Assembly: GCA_023392395.1 (NCBI GenBank)
Contig: JAEVZE010000118.1
Location: forward strand, 1-30,985
DNA from: Bacillota bacterium
GTDB lineage: Bacteria > Bacillota > Clostridia > Christensenellales > Aristaeellaceae
DNA: 30,985 bases
Reading direction: 5' to 3'
Translations under genes and position numbers: made by a program
Shown: positions 7,616 through 15,262 of the stretch, piece by piece
Numbering within the stretch: the first letter of the stretch is position 1
Layout: each line of letters starts with the position of its first letter
The notes under the pieces: generated by a model
What the model saw: the letters and a program-made list of their open reading frames with translations, nothing else
The model's database searches: none
What the model was told of the DNA's origin: nothing

Positions 7616-8140
7616 TCATCTTCGCGCGGGATCCTTCGGGCGCTTCCACTCTGGGATCAGCCCCGCCAACAGGCGACCGAGACCTGCGCCACATGTGTTG
7701 AGGATCACATCGTCCACGTCGGTCATGCCCGTTCTGAGCCCCCACTGCAGGCATTCAATCGCGGTGGAGAGCAACATTTCGGCAATGAGCGCCACCCAGA
7801 TGGGCTTCCGGCGCAGGATCCACCCCAGCGGGACGAACCATAAAAGGTTTCCGGCGACGTGATAGACAAACGGCCACGCGCCGCTTTGCAGCTCCTCCAG
7901 CGTCGTCTTGAACGGCGCCCACTGCACCGGGGAGTGCCCGGCTTGAAACAGGCCGACCCAATCCACGCCGCCGCGCAGCACGGTGATCTGGATCAGCGCG
8001 GCAATGTAAAACGCCGAAAGCAGCCGCCCGGTCGTCACGGGTTTTTTGCGCATGCTGAGGAAAAGCGCGTAAGCTCCGACGACGGCCCCCGCGAACTGAA
8101 CCGCCCGCAGGGTGTAGTCCAAAATGCCTTGAAAACCCAT
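7616..8140 (-). CDS. VanZ-family membrane protein
   Basis: This is a 174-residue polytopic membrane protein of the VanZ-like family. I set the start at the ATG ending at 8140, because AAGGAGG lies 6 bases upstream; an upstream in-frame ATG ending at 8173 has nothing comparable. Family landmarks are NLLWFVPLGWILRR near residue 105, the STAIECLQWGLRTGMTDVDD block near 135, and a following DVILNTCGAGLGRLLA helix. VanZ itself gives low-level teicoplanin resistance, but most family members have no known function, so resistance should not be assumed. It lies 51 bases downstream of the GGDEF-EAL gene on the same strand and could share its transcript. Confidence 0.88.
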   Translation of the reverse strand: MGFQGILDYTLRAVQFAGAVVGAYALFLSMRKKPVTTGRLLSAFYIAALIQITVLRGGVDWVGLFQAGHSPVQWAPFKTTLEELQSGAWPFVYHVAGNLLWFVPLGWILRRKPIWVALIAEMLLSTAIECLQWGLRTGMTDVDDVILNTCGAGLGRLLAGLIPEWKRPKDPARR

Positions 8141-8191
8141 GCTTCCTCCTTTTGCATCGATTTTCTCGCCCATAAATTCTGCCGCGTCCGA

Positions 8192-11100
8192 TCAAAATCT
8201 GGAAAGGGAAACCGGCACGTTCTGATGGCTGCGCAGGACCTTCTCGATGTCCTCCGCCGGCATGGGCTTGAAGAAATAGTAGCCCTGCACTTCGTCGCAC
8301 ATCTTGCTTCGCAAAAAGTCCAGCTGCGTGTTGTTCTCGACGCCCTCCGCCACCAACTTCAAATTGAGGTTCTGGGCCAGTCCGATGATGACCATCGCGA
8401 TGGCCTGGTCCTTGGCGCTCTTGTCGATGCCGTGCACGAACTGAATGTCCATCTTCAGCCGGTCAACGGGCAGCGTCTTCAGCCGGTTCAGCGAGGAATA
8501 CTCGATGCCGAAGTCGTCAATGGAGATGCTAACGCCCAGGCGTTTCAGGTCGCCCAGCACGCGGATAATGTAATCCGGCTCACGAGCCGTGGTGCTTTCG
8601 GTAATCTCCAGCTCCACCTGCTGGGGATCAATGCCGGTTGCGGCGATGATGTGCTCCACTTGGCGCACCAGGCCCGGATTTCGCAGCTGCACCACCGACA
8701 GGTTGGCCGCGACGCGTAAGTTGCCCAGGCCCATTCGCTTCCAGGCCGCAGTCTGCCGGCAGGCGGTCTCCAAAACCCACGCGCCGATGGAGTTGATCAG
8801 GCCCGTCTGCTCCGCGATGGAGATGAATTCCATCGGCGGGATCAGGCCGTAGTCCGGGTGGAACCAGCGGAGCAGCGCCTCAATCCCGGTGATCTTCTCC
8901 GTCTTCAGATCGATCTGCGGCTGGTAGTACACCGTCATTTCGCCCCGCTCCAGAGCCCGGTACAGGTGGTTGGTAAGGTTCACCCGGTACTGCACCAGCT
9001 CCTTCATGCTGCCAGAGCAAAACGCATACTGGTTCTTGCCCTTGTCCTTGGCCATGTACATGGCGATGTCCGCGTGCTTGATGAGGGCCTGCGCGTCCTC
9101 CCCATCCGCGGGAAACACCGAGATGCCGGCGCTGGCGGTGGTAAAGACCTCCTGACCTTTGAGCAAGGTTGGCTTTTTAAAGACATCCATGATCTTGTCC
9201 GCGACCAGGATGACGTCCTCAAGGTCCTGTAGGTCGCTCAAAAGGATCAGGAACTCATCGCCGCCGAAGCGGGCGATGGTGTCTGTCTTCCGGAGCACTG
9301 CGGACAGCTTCTGGCTGATCGCCTGGATCAGCATGTCCCCGCCCTCGTGGCCCATCGTATCGTTAATGGATTTGAAGAAGTCCAGATCCAGAAACAGGAT
9401 GGCCAGCAGCTTGTCGTTCCGGCGCGCCAGATGGATGGCCTGTTCCGCCCGGTCGTGAAACAGCTGCCGGTTGGGCAGGTGGGTCAGGGCGTCGTAGTAG
9501 GCCATAAACTTGATGTGCATTTCGGAACTCAGCTTTTCCAGCGCGTCCGAGACAATGCGGGAGATGACGGGCAGGGTGCCGAGCTGGTCCCTGGTCCAGT
9601 CCGGGCCGTCCGCGGGGTTTTCGATGTGGAAGAAGGCGACCGGGGTTTCCCGCTTGAGGACCGGGATAAAGATCCAACGCCCGCGCCGGTCCCCGCCGGA
9701 TTGGCCCGCCACCGCTTCGTGCTCACAAGGCGCGTTCGGTCCTTCCGCCCGGTGTTCCCTTTGGGATTCCTCCCAACGCGCGATGCACAGGCTGCGCCGG
9801 TCCGGCGTCACCTCGGAGCCGTCCGCGCAATAGGATTGCATGCCCAGCAGATCGCAGAATTCGTTGTCCGCGATGCTCACCAGTTCCGCCTTCGCAGAGA
9901 AATAGTCCGTCAATTCCGAGAGCAGGCCGCGCATCATGCCCGCGGCATTCTCCCTGTCCGCCAATGAAAAACCGGACACGATGCCGCTGAGCAGTGCCTG
10001 CGTCCTGGCCTGCGCCGCGTTGCCCTTGAGGCGGCGCACGTAGACCCGGTGTACGAAATAGGCCGTGACCAAGATGAACACCAGCATGATCGTGCGGCTG
10101 GCGTAGGTACGGTAGTCCAGCGTGATGGTCAGCCTGGGCGCGACGCTGCCCAGGTAGATCTGGCTGAACAGCAGTGACACAGACGACGAGATCAGCATCA
10201 CGTCCGAATTGAACACGAGCGCGAAGATGGTGATCACCAGCGGAAACGACCATACCGCCAACCCGCCGGTCTGAAGTACGCTGATCGTGTGGATGGGTAT
10301 GATCGCCATGCTGGCAAAGAGGATGAGCCCCTCCAGTCGCGCAAGGCCTCTCGGGCTTCGCCGCGAAAAAAAGACCGCGCAGCCCGCCGCCGCCAGCAGC
10401 GTGCTGGTAAAGGCGATGAGCTCCAGCCTGTCCAGCCGCCACCAGAAGAACTCCAGCGCGAACAGCGTGATGCCCGCCAGGACCAGACCGACTGAAGCAA
10501 GCCGGAAGACCGCGGCGCGGAGGTTGTCGTCCAGCGCAGGCGTAGACCTGTCTGGATTCGGCGACTTCATGAAGCGATGATATCGGATGCAATACGAGAC
10601 TGCAAGGAGGGGGATGGCAAAGAAAATCGGAGCCAGCTCCGGAAACGGCAGGTGGAAGCACTGCCCGCCAAGCGTATCGGTCAGGGTACCCAGGATGAAG
10701 GCCGTCATGGAGGCGGCCAACAGGATGTTGGCCTGCTTTGTAACTTCCGGCTTATTCGCCACGCGCTTCCATCGCCAGATCACAAGCAAGCTCGCAAGCA
10801 CCGCACCGATGTAATAGACATGGAAGAATGCGTCAAACCACGTCAAGCCGGTCGCCCGCATCCATCCCCGCTCTGTACTTTCAAAATCGTAAATCGCGCC
10901 GGTGATCCCAGGCGAGAGCGAAAAGGCAAACACGCTGACCGCGGCCGGCAGGTACAGCACCGGATAGATCCATTTTTTATGGAAGCATTTCGGCGGATCC
11001 GTCGAAATGAGCGCGAAATGCAGCAGCGCACTGTAGATGACCCCGTGCCCTAGGGCCGCGACCCTGGTCCAGAATACGCTCGTCGCCTCGTCTGGCGCGA

Positions 11101-11269
11101 CGACGACGATCGATCTGCCCAGTGCCCACAGCGTCAGGCAGAGGCTGATGACCAGAAAGAGCCGGTTGGCCGTCCCGCGGGGGTGAAGCCTGAGCACGTA
11201 AAAGCCCATCACCGGGCCCACGGAGGCCAGGATCAAATACAAGGTGGAAAAGACCATCAATCTTGGCAT
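8192..11269 (-). CDS. Membrane-bound GGDEF-EAL cyclic-di-GMP protein
   Basis: This 1025-residue sensor makes and/or degrades cyclic di-GMP. The first 235 residues hold about seven membrane helices resembling the histidine-kinase N-terminal 7TM region. A second multi-helix block follows (about 250-415), then a GAF-like cytoplasmic segment (about 420-585). The GGDEF motif is at 669-673 and keeps the RxxD product-inhibition site (RKTD, 660-663) at the usual five-residue spacing. The EAL motif is at 797-799; downstream ANLS, EITE, DDFG, LKMD, AEGVE and VQGYYF keep the metal and catalytic residues, though DDFGIEYSS replaces the usual DDFGTGYSS. Both domains therefore look active in principle. A TATAAT box lies on the minus strand at 11333-11328, without a clear -35. 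Confidence 0.95.
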   Translation of the reverse strand: MPRLMVFSTLYLILASVGPVMGFYVLRLHPRGTANRLFLVISLCLTLWALGRSIVVVAPDEATSVFWTRVAALGHGVIYSALLHFALISTDPPKCFHKKWIYPVLYLPAAVSVFAFSLSPGITGAIYDFESTERGWMRATGLTWFDAFFHVYYIGAVLASLLVIWRWKRVANKPEVTKQANILLAASMTAFILGTLTDTLGGQCFHLPFPELAPIFFAIPLLAVSYCIRYHRFMKSPNPDRSTPALDDNLRAAVFRLASVGLVLAGITLFALEFFWWRLDRLELIAFTSTLLAAAGCAVFFSRRSPRGLARLEGLILFASMAIIPIHTISVLQTGGLAVWSFPLVITIFALVFNSDVMLISSSVSLLFSQIYLGSVAPRLTITLDYRTYASRTIMLVFILVTAYFVHRVYVRRLKGNAAQARTQALLSGIVSGFSLADRENAAGMMRGLLSELTDYFSAKAELVSIADNEFCDLLGMQSYCADGSEVTPDRRSLCIARWEESQREHRAEGPNAPCEHEAVAGQSGGDRRGRWIFIPVLKRETPVAFFHIENPADGPDWTRDQLGTLPVISRIVSDALEKLSSEMHIKFMAYYDALTHLPNRQLFHDRAEQAIHLARRNDKLLAILFLDLDFFKSINDTMGHEGGDMLIQAISQKLSAVLRKTDTIARFGGDEFLILLSDLQDLEDVILVADKIMDVFKKPTLLKGQEVFTTASAGISVFPADGEDAQALIKHADIAMYMAKDKGKNQYAFCSGSMKELVQYRVNLTNHLYRALERGEMTVYYQPQIDLKTEKITGIEALLRWFHPDYGLIPPMEFISIAEQTGLINSIGAWVLETACRQTAAWKRMGLGNLRVAANLSVVQLRNPGLVRQVEHIIAATGIDPQQVELEITESTTAREPDYIIRVLGDLKRLGVSISIDDFGIEYSSLNRLKTLPVDRLKMDIQFVHGIDKSAKDQAIAMVIIGLAQNLNLKLVAEGVENNTQLDFLRSKMCDEVQGYYFFKPMPAEDIEKVLRSHQNVPVSLSRF

Positions 11270-11412
11270 TCGTTTCCCGCTCTCCGCCGCTTTTTACGCA
11301 ACGCCGTCGCATGCGTATCCCTTATTGATTATATATCGGTAATCGTTGATCGTAATGAAGCGGCTCCGCTCGATTTCCACGGAGGACGGCCGCCCGGCAG
11401 CCCGCGCCCGGA

Positions 11413-12012
11413 TCAAACCACTGCCTGGTTCATGCGGATGAGCTTCCAGATCCCCGTACCATCTTTGTACTCGAGCTCCAGAACTGCGCACATGTCCACC
11501 CGGAACAGGTGCCTCATGTACACCGGCATGCCCAGCACGTGGCACGCCAGGAGGCGGATGTACCCCTCATGGCACACCGCAAGCGCATCCCGGCCATCCT
11601 GAATCAGGTGATCGAGAAAAGACGCCTGCCGGGCCTTGACCTCCTCGCCGGTCTCGCCCTCCGGAAAGCGCACGTCCGCCTCGTGGGCGTGAAAGTCCGT
11701 CCAAAACGCCGGGAACATCTCCGCGATCTCCTCGTCGGTCATGGAGTCGAGGATGCCATTGTCGATCTCGTTGAGCCGCTCGTCCCGCAGCACCTCAAGG
11801 CCTTTTCTGTCCGCGACGCACTGCGCGGTCTGCCCGGCTCTTAAGTACATACTGGCATAAACCGCGCTGATCTCCCGCGCGGCAAAGTACTCGCCCAGCG
11901 CCCTGGCCTTTGTGAGGCCCTCTTCCGTCAGCGGCTCGTCCTGATGGCGCAATTGCGGGTTGTAATGCCCGCCCCGGATCTTGTCCCCGTGCCTGGCAAA
12001 GTAGATGCGCAT
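11413..12012 (-). CDS. Histidine phosphatase family protein
   Basis: This 199-residue protein belongs to the phosphoglycerate mutase-like histidine phosphatase superfamily. The nucleophile motif RHG is at residues 7-9 (YFARHGDK). PLTEEGLTKARALGEYF follows, with the usual ASMYLRAGQTA arginine region, and a late CHEGYIRLLACHVLG carries the second catalytic histidine. The start is the ATG ending at 12012, with GGGAGGG upstream, served by a good minus-strand promoter. The family covers sugar-phosphate, nucleotide and cobalamin-pathway phosphatases, and nothing nearby points to a specific substrate. Confidence 0.9.
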   Translation of the reverse strand: MRIYFARHGDKIRGGHYNPQLRHQDEPLTEEGLTKARALGEYFAAREISAVYASMYLRAGQTAQCVADRKGLEVLRDERLNEIDNGILDSMTDEEIAEMFPAFWTDFHAHEADVRFPEGETGEEVKARQASFLDHLIQDGRDALAVCHEGYIRLLACHVLGMPVYMRHLFRVDMCAVLELEYKDGTGIWKLIRMNQAVV

Positions 12013-12053
12013 CCCCCGGTTCCCTCCCGCTTGGGAGATCCTCTCCCCCGTCG

Positions 12054-12082
12054 ATTATAGCAAAGCCGCACCCCGCAGGCAA
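12054..12082 (-). promoter_or_regulatory. Promoter of the histidine phosphatase gene
   Basis: On the minus strand TTGCCT (12082-12077) and TATAAT (12059-12054) are 17 bases apart. The -35 box is only 3 bases from that of the divergent gene, so the two form the symmetrical block GGCAAGCATTGCC. Confidence 0.72.
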
Positions 12083-12085
12083 GCA

Positions 12086-12114
12086 TTGCCAACCGGCGGT
12101 TTTTCCTGTATGAT
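12086..12114 (+). promoter_or_regulatory. Promoter of the TfoX-N gene
   Basis: TTGCCA (12086-12091) and TATGAT (12109-12114) are separated by 17 bases. It is back-to-back with the phosphatase promoter. Confidence 0.68.
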
Positions 12115-12164
12115 GATTACATCCCGGATGCGTTAGGCGCAAAGGACGGTAAGGGGGAAATCCC

Positions 12165-12494
12165 ATGGCGACCTCGCAGGAATACGTGGAATTCGTCTGC
12201 GATCAGATTCGCGGAACAGGCCTGGTACGCTACCGGAAGATGTTCGGCGAGTACATGGTGTACGTCAACGACAAGCCGATCCTCCTGGTGTGCGACAACG
12301 CGGTATTCGTCAAACCCGTGGAGGCGGTGCGGGAAGCGTTGAGGAACGCCGAAAAGGCTTCTCCCTACCAAGGCGCGAAGGAGCACTATGTGCTGGACAT
12401 CGACGACCGGGAGAAGATCCGGGCGGTCGTGGAAATCCTCGAGCGCATAACGCCGCTGCCCAAGCCAAAGAAGCCAAAGACGTGCAAAGCCTGA
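12165..12494 (+). CDS. TfoX/Sxy N-terminal domain protein
   Basis: This 109-residue protein is essentially a single TfoX N-terminal domain. The family-typical stretch RYRKMFGEYMVYVNDKPILL sits at residues about 22-41, followed by VCDNAVFVKP. Many Firmicutes carry such stand-alone domains, without the C-terminal half found in the competence regulator TfoX/Sxy of gamma-proteobacteria. A competence role should therefore not be inferred. The C-terminus is a basic tail (PKPKKPKTCKA). The ribosome site is AAGGGGGAAA before the ATG at 12165. It is a single-gene unit from its own promoter. Confidence 0.88.
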   Translation: MATSQEYVEFVCDQIRGTGLVRYRKMFGEYMVYVNDKPILLVCDNAVFVKPVEAVREALRNAEKASPYQGAKEHYVLDIDDREKIRAVVEILERITPLPKPKKPKTCKA

Positions 12495-12557
12495 GCGAAG
12501 GCGGCTTCCCAACTCTAAGGACGCGCCAACGCCCAGAAAATTTACCATTTACTCGGA

Positions 12558-12586
12558 TTGACTTCCCCTCCACGCGCTGCTAGTAT
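12558..12586 (+). promoter_or_regulatory. Promoter of the methyltransferase/GNAT operon
   Basis: TTGACT (12558-12563) and TAGTAT (12581-12586) have a 17-base spacer, and the downstream GGAGG and ATG follow at normal distances. Confidence 0.6.
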
Positions 12587-12615
12587 AGATGAAATTATTC
12601 ACTTTGGAGGCGCGT

Positions 12616-13428
12616 ATGAAGGAATCCATTCAAACCGTCCGGACGTACTACGACGAAAACGCGCAAAAGGAATGGGAGCGGCTTTCCGAGCACCCGTTTG
12701 AACTCATTCTCACGACCCACATGATGGAGAAGTACGTAAGGCCCGGCGACTCGGTGCTGGACATCGGCGGCGGGCCGGGGCGGTATTCTCTCCACTTCGC
12801 GTCGATGGGCTGTGCGGTGACGCTGGTGGACCTGTCCCCCGCCAACGTGGCGCTGGCGCAGGAGAAGGCCAGGCAGCAGGGCTTCTCCATCCGGGCAATG
12901 GCGGCCAACTGCCTGGATCTGGACGAACTGGACCTGGGCCAGTATGACCACGTATTCCTGATGGGCCCATTGTACCACCTAATCCATGAAGAGGACCGCG
13001 CGGAGGCGGTGCGGCTGGCGCTGACCCGCCTGAAACCGGGCGGAGTGTTCTATTGCTCGTTCATCCTGGACTTCGCCGCGGTCATCTACGATCTCAAAAA
13101 CGGCCCCGGCATGCTATCCAAGGACCTTCAGGACCCCGCCACGTGCAGGCTGATCGACTGCATCGAGTCCGGCGCGTGCTATGAAGGCCCGGCGTTCACC
13201 ACCGCGTGCCTGTACAATCAGAAGCAGATCGAGCCATTTCTGACTCCCTTCGGCCTTACAAAACTTTCGCTGTTCGGGCAGGAGGGCATCCTGGCCCCCA
13301 ACGAAAAGCAGATTCTCAGCTACCCCGAGGAGGAGCAGGCGCTGTGGATTGAGACGGCGAAGCGGTTCCTGGAACTACCGGAACTGCTCGCCTACTCCGA
13401 ACACGCCATGTACATCGGACGAAAGTGA
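12616..13428 (+). CDS. Class I SAM-dependent methyltransferase
   Basis: This 270-residue methyltransferase starts at the ATG at 12616, with TTGGAGG five bases upstream; an in-frame ATG at 12589 lies on the promoter and is rejected. The SAM-binding motif I is VLDIGGGPG at residues 47-55. Motif II acidic residues follow (VTLVDLSPANVALA), then AANCLDLDEL and YDHVFLMGPLYHL (motif IV) and LKPGGVFYCSFI (motif VI). It looks like a small-molecule methyltransferase; the acceptor is unknown. Seven bases separate it from the GNAT gene downstream, so they form an operon. Confidence 0.9.
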   Translation: MKESIQTVRTYYDENAQKEWERLSEHPFELILTTHMMEKYVRPGDSVLDIGGGPGRYSLHFASMGCAVTLVDLSPANVALAQEKARQQGFSIRAMAANCLDLDELDLGQYDHVFLMGPLYHLIHEEDRAEAVRLALTRLKPGGVFYCSFILDFAAVIYDLKNGPGMLSKDLQDPATCRLIDCIESGACYEGPAFTTACLYNQKQIEPFLTPFGLTKLSLFGQEGILAPNEKQILSYPEEEQALWIETAKRFLELPELLAYSEHAMYIGRK

Positions 13429-13435
13429 GGACATC

Positions 13436-14326
13436 ATGAAGCGCATCGTAAATAGCCGGGAGTATACCTTCCGCGACAAGGTCAGGGACGATGAAGCCGC
13501 CCTGCCCGGCTTTCTTGATCTGGCCAAGGAAGTGTTCGGACTGGACTTTACTCCCTGGCGCGCGGACGGCTGGTGGGGTGGGGACTACATCCCCCATGTA
13601 CTGATGGACGACGAAAAGGTCGCCGCCAACGTATCGGTGAACATCATCCGCGCCCGCTGGCAGGGCGTGGAGAAGCGGTTTATCCAGATCGGCACCGTCA
13701 TGACCGACCCGGCCTGCCGGGGTCAGGGCCTTGCGCGCCATCTGATGGAGGAGGTTCTGGCCCGGTATGCGGGAAATAGCGACGGCATGTACCTGTACGC
13801 CAACGATTCGGTGCTGGACTTTTACCCGAAGTTCGGCTTCGTCCACGCGCAGGAGTACCAGTACAGCCTGCCGGTCAAAAGCTCCGGTTTACCCGTCCGG
13901 AAGCTGGACATGGACGCTCCCCGTGACCGGGCGAAGCTGATCGAGGCGTATCTGACGCGCTCCAACCCGTATTCCGCGCTGCCGGTTCTGGGAAACACGG
14001 GGCTGTTGATGTTTTACTGCGGGCGGTTCCTGAAGGATTGCGTCTATGAGATCCCCGACTTGGGCGCGGTGGCCGTTGCCAAGCGCGACGGAGACTGGAT
14101 GCTTTGCTACTCCGTGTTCGGCGGCAACGCGACGCTTCCAGAGGTGCTGAACGCGCTGGCGGAGGATGCCACCAGGACAGCGGCGCTGGGCTTCACGCCG
14201 CTGGACGCTGCGGACTTCACGGTGGAAGCGCGACGTGAAGAGAATACCACGCTGTTCGCAACCGGCGAACTGCTCTCCCTGCTCTCGGAAAACAAGATCA
14301 TGTTCCCGCTGCTGTCCCACGCATAA
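13436..14326 (+). CDS. GNAT N-acetyltransferase, two-domain (Eis-like layout)
   Basis: This 296-residue protein starts at the ATG at 13436, just after the methyltransferase stop, with GTGAGGAC as ribosome site. The N-terminal half is a GNAT domain with acetyl-CoA loop CRGQGLARHLMEEVL near residues 95-109, and YPKFGFVHAQEYQY is the usual C-terminal GNAT strand. The second half (about 165-296) is a further alpha/beta region, as in Acetyltransf_9/SCP2-like two-domain acetyltransferases. The substrate is unknown; aminoglycoside or protein amines are known for relatives. It is the last gene of its operon and is followed by a perfect 14-bp hairpin. Confidence 0.86.
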   Translation: MKRIVNSREYTFRDKVRDDEAALPGFLDLAKEVFGLDFTPWRADGWWGGDYIPHVLMDDEKVAANVSVNIIRARWQGVEKRFIQIGTVMTDPACRGQGLARHLMEEVLARYAGNSDGMYLYANDSVLDFYPKFGFVHAQEYQYSLPVKSSGLPVRKLDMDAPRDRAKLIEAYLTRSNPYSALPVLGNTGLLMFYCGRFLKDCVYEIPDLGAVAVAKRDGDWMLCYSVFGGNATLPEVLNALAEDATRTAALGFTPLDAADFTVEARREENTTLFATGELLSLLSENKIMFPLLSHA

Positions 14327-14327
14327 A

Positions 14328-14372
14328 GAAGCAGCGCCGGGGTAGGCGTATTTAACCACCCGGCGCTGCTTC
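14328..14372 (+). terminator. Perfect 14-bp hairpin after the GNAT gene
   Basis: GAAGCAGCGCCGGG (14328-14341) and CCCGGCGCTGCTTC (14359-14372) are exact complements around a 17-base loop. There is no T run, so termination is plausible but not typical. Its 3' arm overlaps the 15 bases upstream of structured RNA copy A that are shared with copy B, so the hairpin may instead affect that RNA's 5' end. Confidence 0.55.
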
Positions 14373-14376
14373 AAAT

Positions 14377-14542
14377 CATATCCGGCGACCTGCGCGCCGG
14401 ATATGCGTTTCCTCCACCAGTGCGCACGCTGGCGGAGGAAACATTCCCGCATGTCAGCGGGCCGCCCGGAAAATCCGCAGATTTTCAGGCCCGCGCAGTT
14501 CATCCCCACTGCGCTGAAAGACCCGGTGGGGATTTCAGCGCA
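14377..14542 (+). ncRNA. Structured RNA element, copy A (166 nt, unassigned family)
   Basis: This is a run of nested helices with little unpaired sequence. Hairpin 1 is 14377-14387/14395-14405 (11 bp, loop ACCTGCG). Hairpin 2 is 14407-14420/14429-14442 (13 of 14 paired, 8-nt loop). A linker with ATTCCC and GTCA follows. Hairpin 3 has an outer stem 14457-14463/14488-14494, a 5-nt bulge, and an inner stem 14469-14475/14480-14486. CAGTTC is at 14496-14501. Two crossing helices end it: ATCCCCAC 14502-14509 with 14526-14533, and 14510-14518 with 14534-14542. Copy B has the same plan with different stem sequences. It lies between convergent acetyltransferase genes, overlapping the 3' end of the minus-strand one by 8 bases. 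Plus-strand orientation is inferred from copy B's G-U pairs. A relation to HEARO/omega RNA is only a hypothesis. Confidence 0.75.
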
Positions 14543-15077
14543 ATTTCAGCGTCATCACCCGCCGCCTGAGTCCGGCGTTCTTGACGAACGCAAACCCGGC
14601 CCGCTCGAACATGCTCCGTTGGCCCATGTGGCGGTAGCTGGGCGAATCGCGCTCCACCGGGTATCCTTCGAGATACTGTGCGCCGTTCTCCCGCGCGTAG
14701 TCGATGGCCCCGTCGATCAGCGCGCGGGTCAACCCCTGCCCCCTTCGGTCCTTGGGCACGAAAAAGCAGGTGACCGACCACACGCCCTCGAGGGAGTCGT
14801 CACCCTTCAGGTTCCGGAAGCTCTCCCTGGGCCCGACGGAGCACCATGCGAACGGCGCGCCGCCCTGGTAGGCCAATATGCCCACCGGCACACTGTCCAT
14901 AATCCGCTGGCGCATGTAGGCCTTCCGGCTGGCGGTGTCGTTTTGCCTTAACTCCTCCTTCGTCAGCCGCCATTCCATGCACCAGCAGTAGCGCAGAATG
15001 CTGTAAGACGAGAAGAAGGCCTCGAAGTCCGGCCAGTTGTCCCGGGTGACCGGCCGGCAGACGCACTCCGCTTCCAT
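14535..15077 (-). CDS. GNAT N-acetyltransferase
   Basis: This 180-residue acetyltransferase starts at the ATG ending at 15077, with GGAGGGG upstream. A longer in-frame start at 15167 would run through the promoter and is rejected. The acetyl-CoA loop is DRRGQGLTRALIDGAIDYA, preceded by a VTCFFVPK strand, and it ends in a GNAT-typical FERAGFAFVKNAG. An early segment (YCWCMEWRL) is rich in Cys and Trp, as in the YkkB/'GNAT with SYSILRYCWC' group of Firmicutes. The substrate is unknown. The last three codons overlap structured RNA copy A on the other strand. Confidence 0.9.
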   Translation of the reverse strand: MEAECVCRPVTRDNWPDFEAFFSSYSILRYCWCMEWRLTKEELRQNDTASRKAYMRQRIMDSVPVGILAYQGGAPFAWCSVGPRESFRNLKGDDSLEGVWSVTCFFVPKDRRGQGLTRALIDGAIDYARENGAQYLEGYPVERDSPSYRHMGQRSMFERAGFAFVKNAGLRRRVMTLKLR

Positions 15078-15108
15078 GAAATCCCCTCCGTCCGCGTTGT
15101 ATGGCTTT

Positions 15109-15136
15109 ATTGTACAAAACGCGCGCCGATTGTCAA
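15109..15136 (-). promoter_or_regulatory. Promoter of the minus-strand GNAT gene with a GC palindrome at -35
   Basis: On the minus strand TTGACA (15136-15131) and TACAAT (15114-15109) are 16 bases apart. GCGCGCCG (15121-15128) and CGGCGCGC (15137-15144) form an 8-bp inverted repeat with the -35 box in its 8-base centre, a possible operator. Confidence 0.65.
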
Positions 15137-15204
15137 CGGCGCGCCGGAAATTCATAGACCTCTTCATCGTCCCCGGCCTAGGAGGCGAGAATTTTCAGGG
15201 CCTA

Positions 15205-15233
15205 TGGAAAAAACGGGCTGTCTGTGGTATCAT
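15205..15233 (+). promoter_or_regulatory. Possible extended -10 promoter of the plus-strand GNAT gene
   Basis: TATCAT (15228-15233) is preceded by TGG, an extended -10 pattern. A weak -35 (TGGAAA, 15205-15210) lies 17 bases upstream. Confidence 0.4.
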
Positions 15234-15262
15234 GGGCCAGACTTACAGGGGGAGAAACAACG

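Noticed and set aside
7616..8140. Calling the VanZ-like protein a teicoplanin resistance gene
   Set aside because: No other van genes are nearby and most VanZ-family proteins have no resistance role.
12165..12494. Calling the TfoX-N protein a competence regulator
   Set aside because: Only the N-terminal domain is present, and stand-alone copies in Firmicutes have no shown competence role.
14377..14442. The first hairpins of copy A read as simple rho-independent terminators
   Set aside because: There are no T runs, and the same ordered set of helices with the same loop and linkers recurs in copy B. A terminator alone does not explain this.
14377..14542. A CRISPR array or simple tandem repeat
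   Set aside because: The repeated units are inverted within one element and the two copies lie 4.6 kb apart with diverged stems. There are no direct repeats with spacers.
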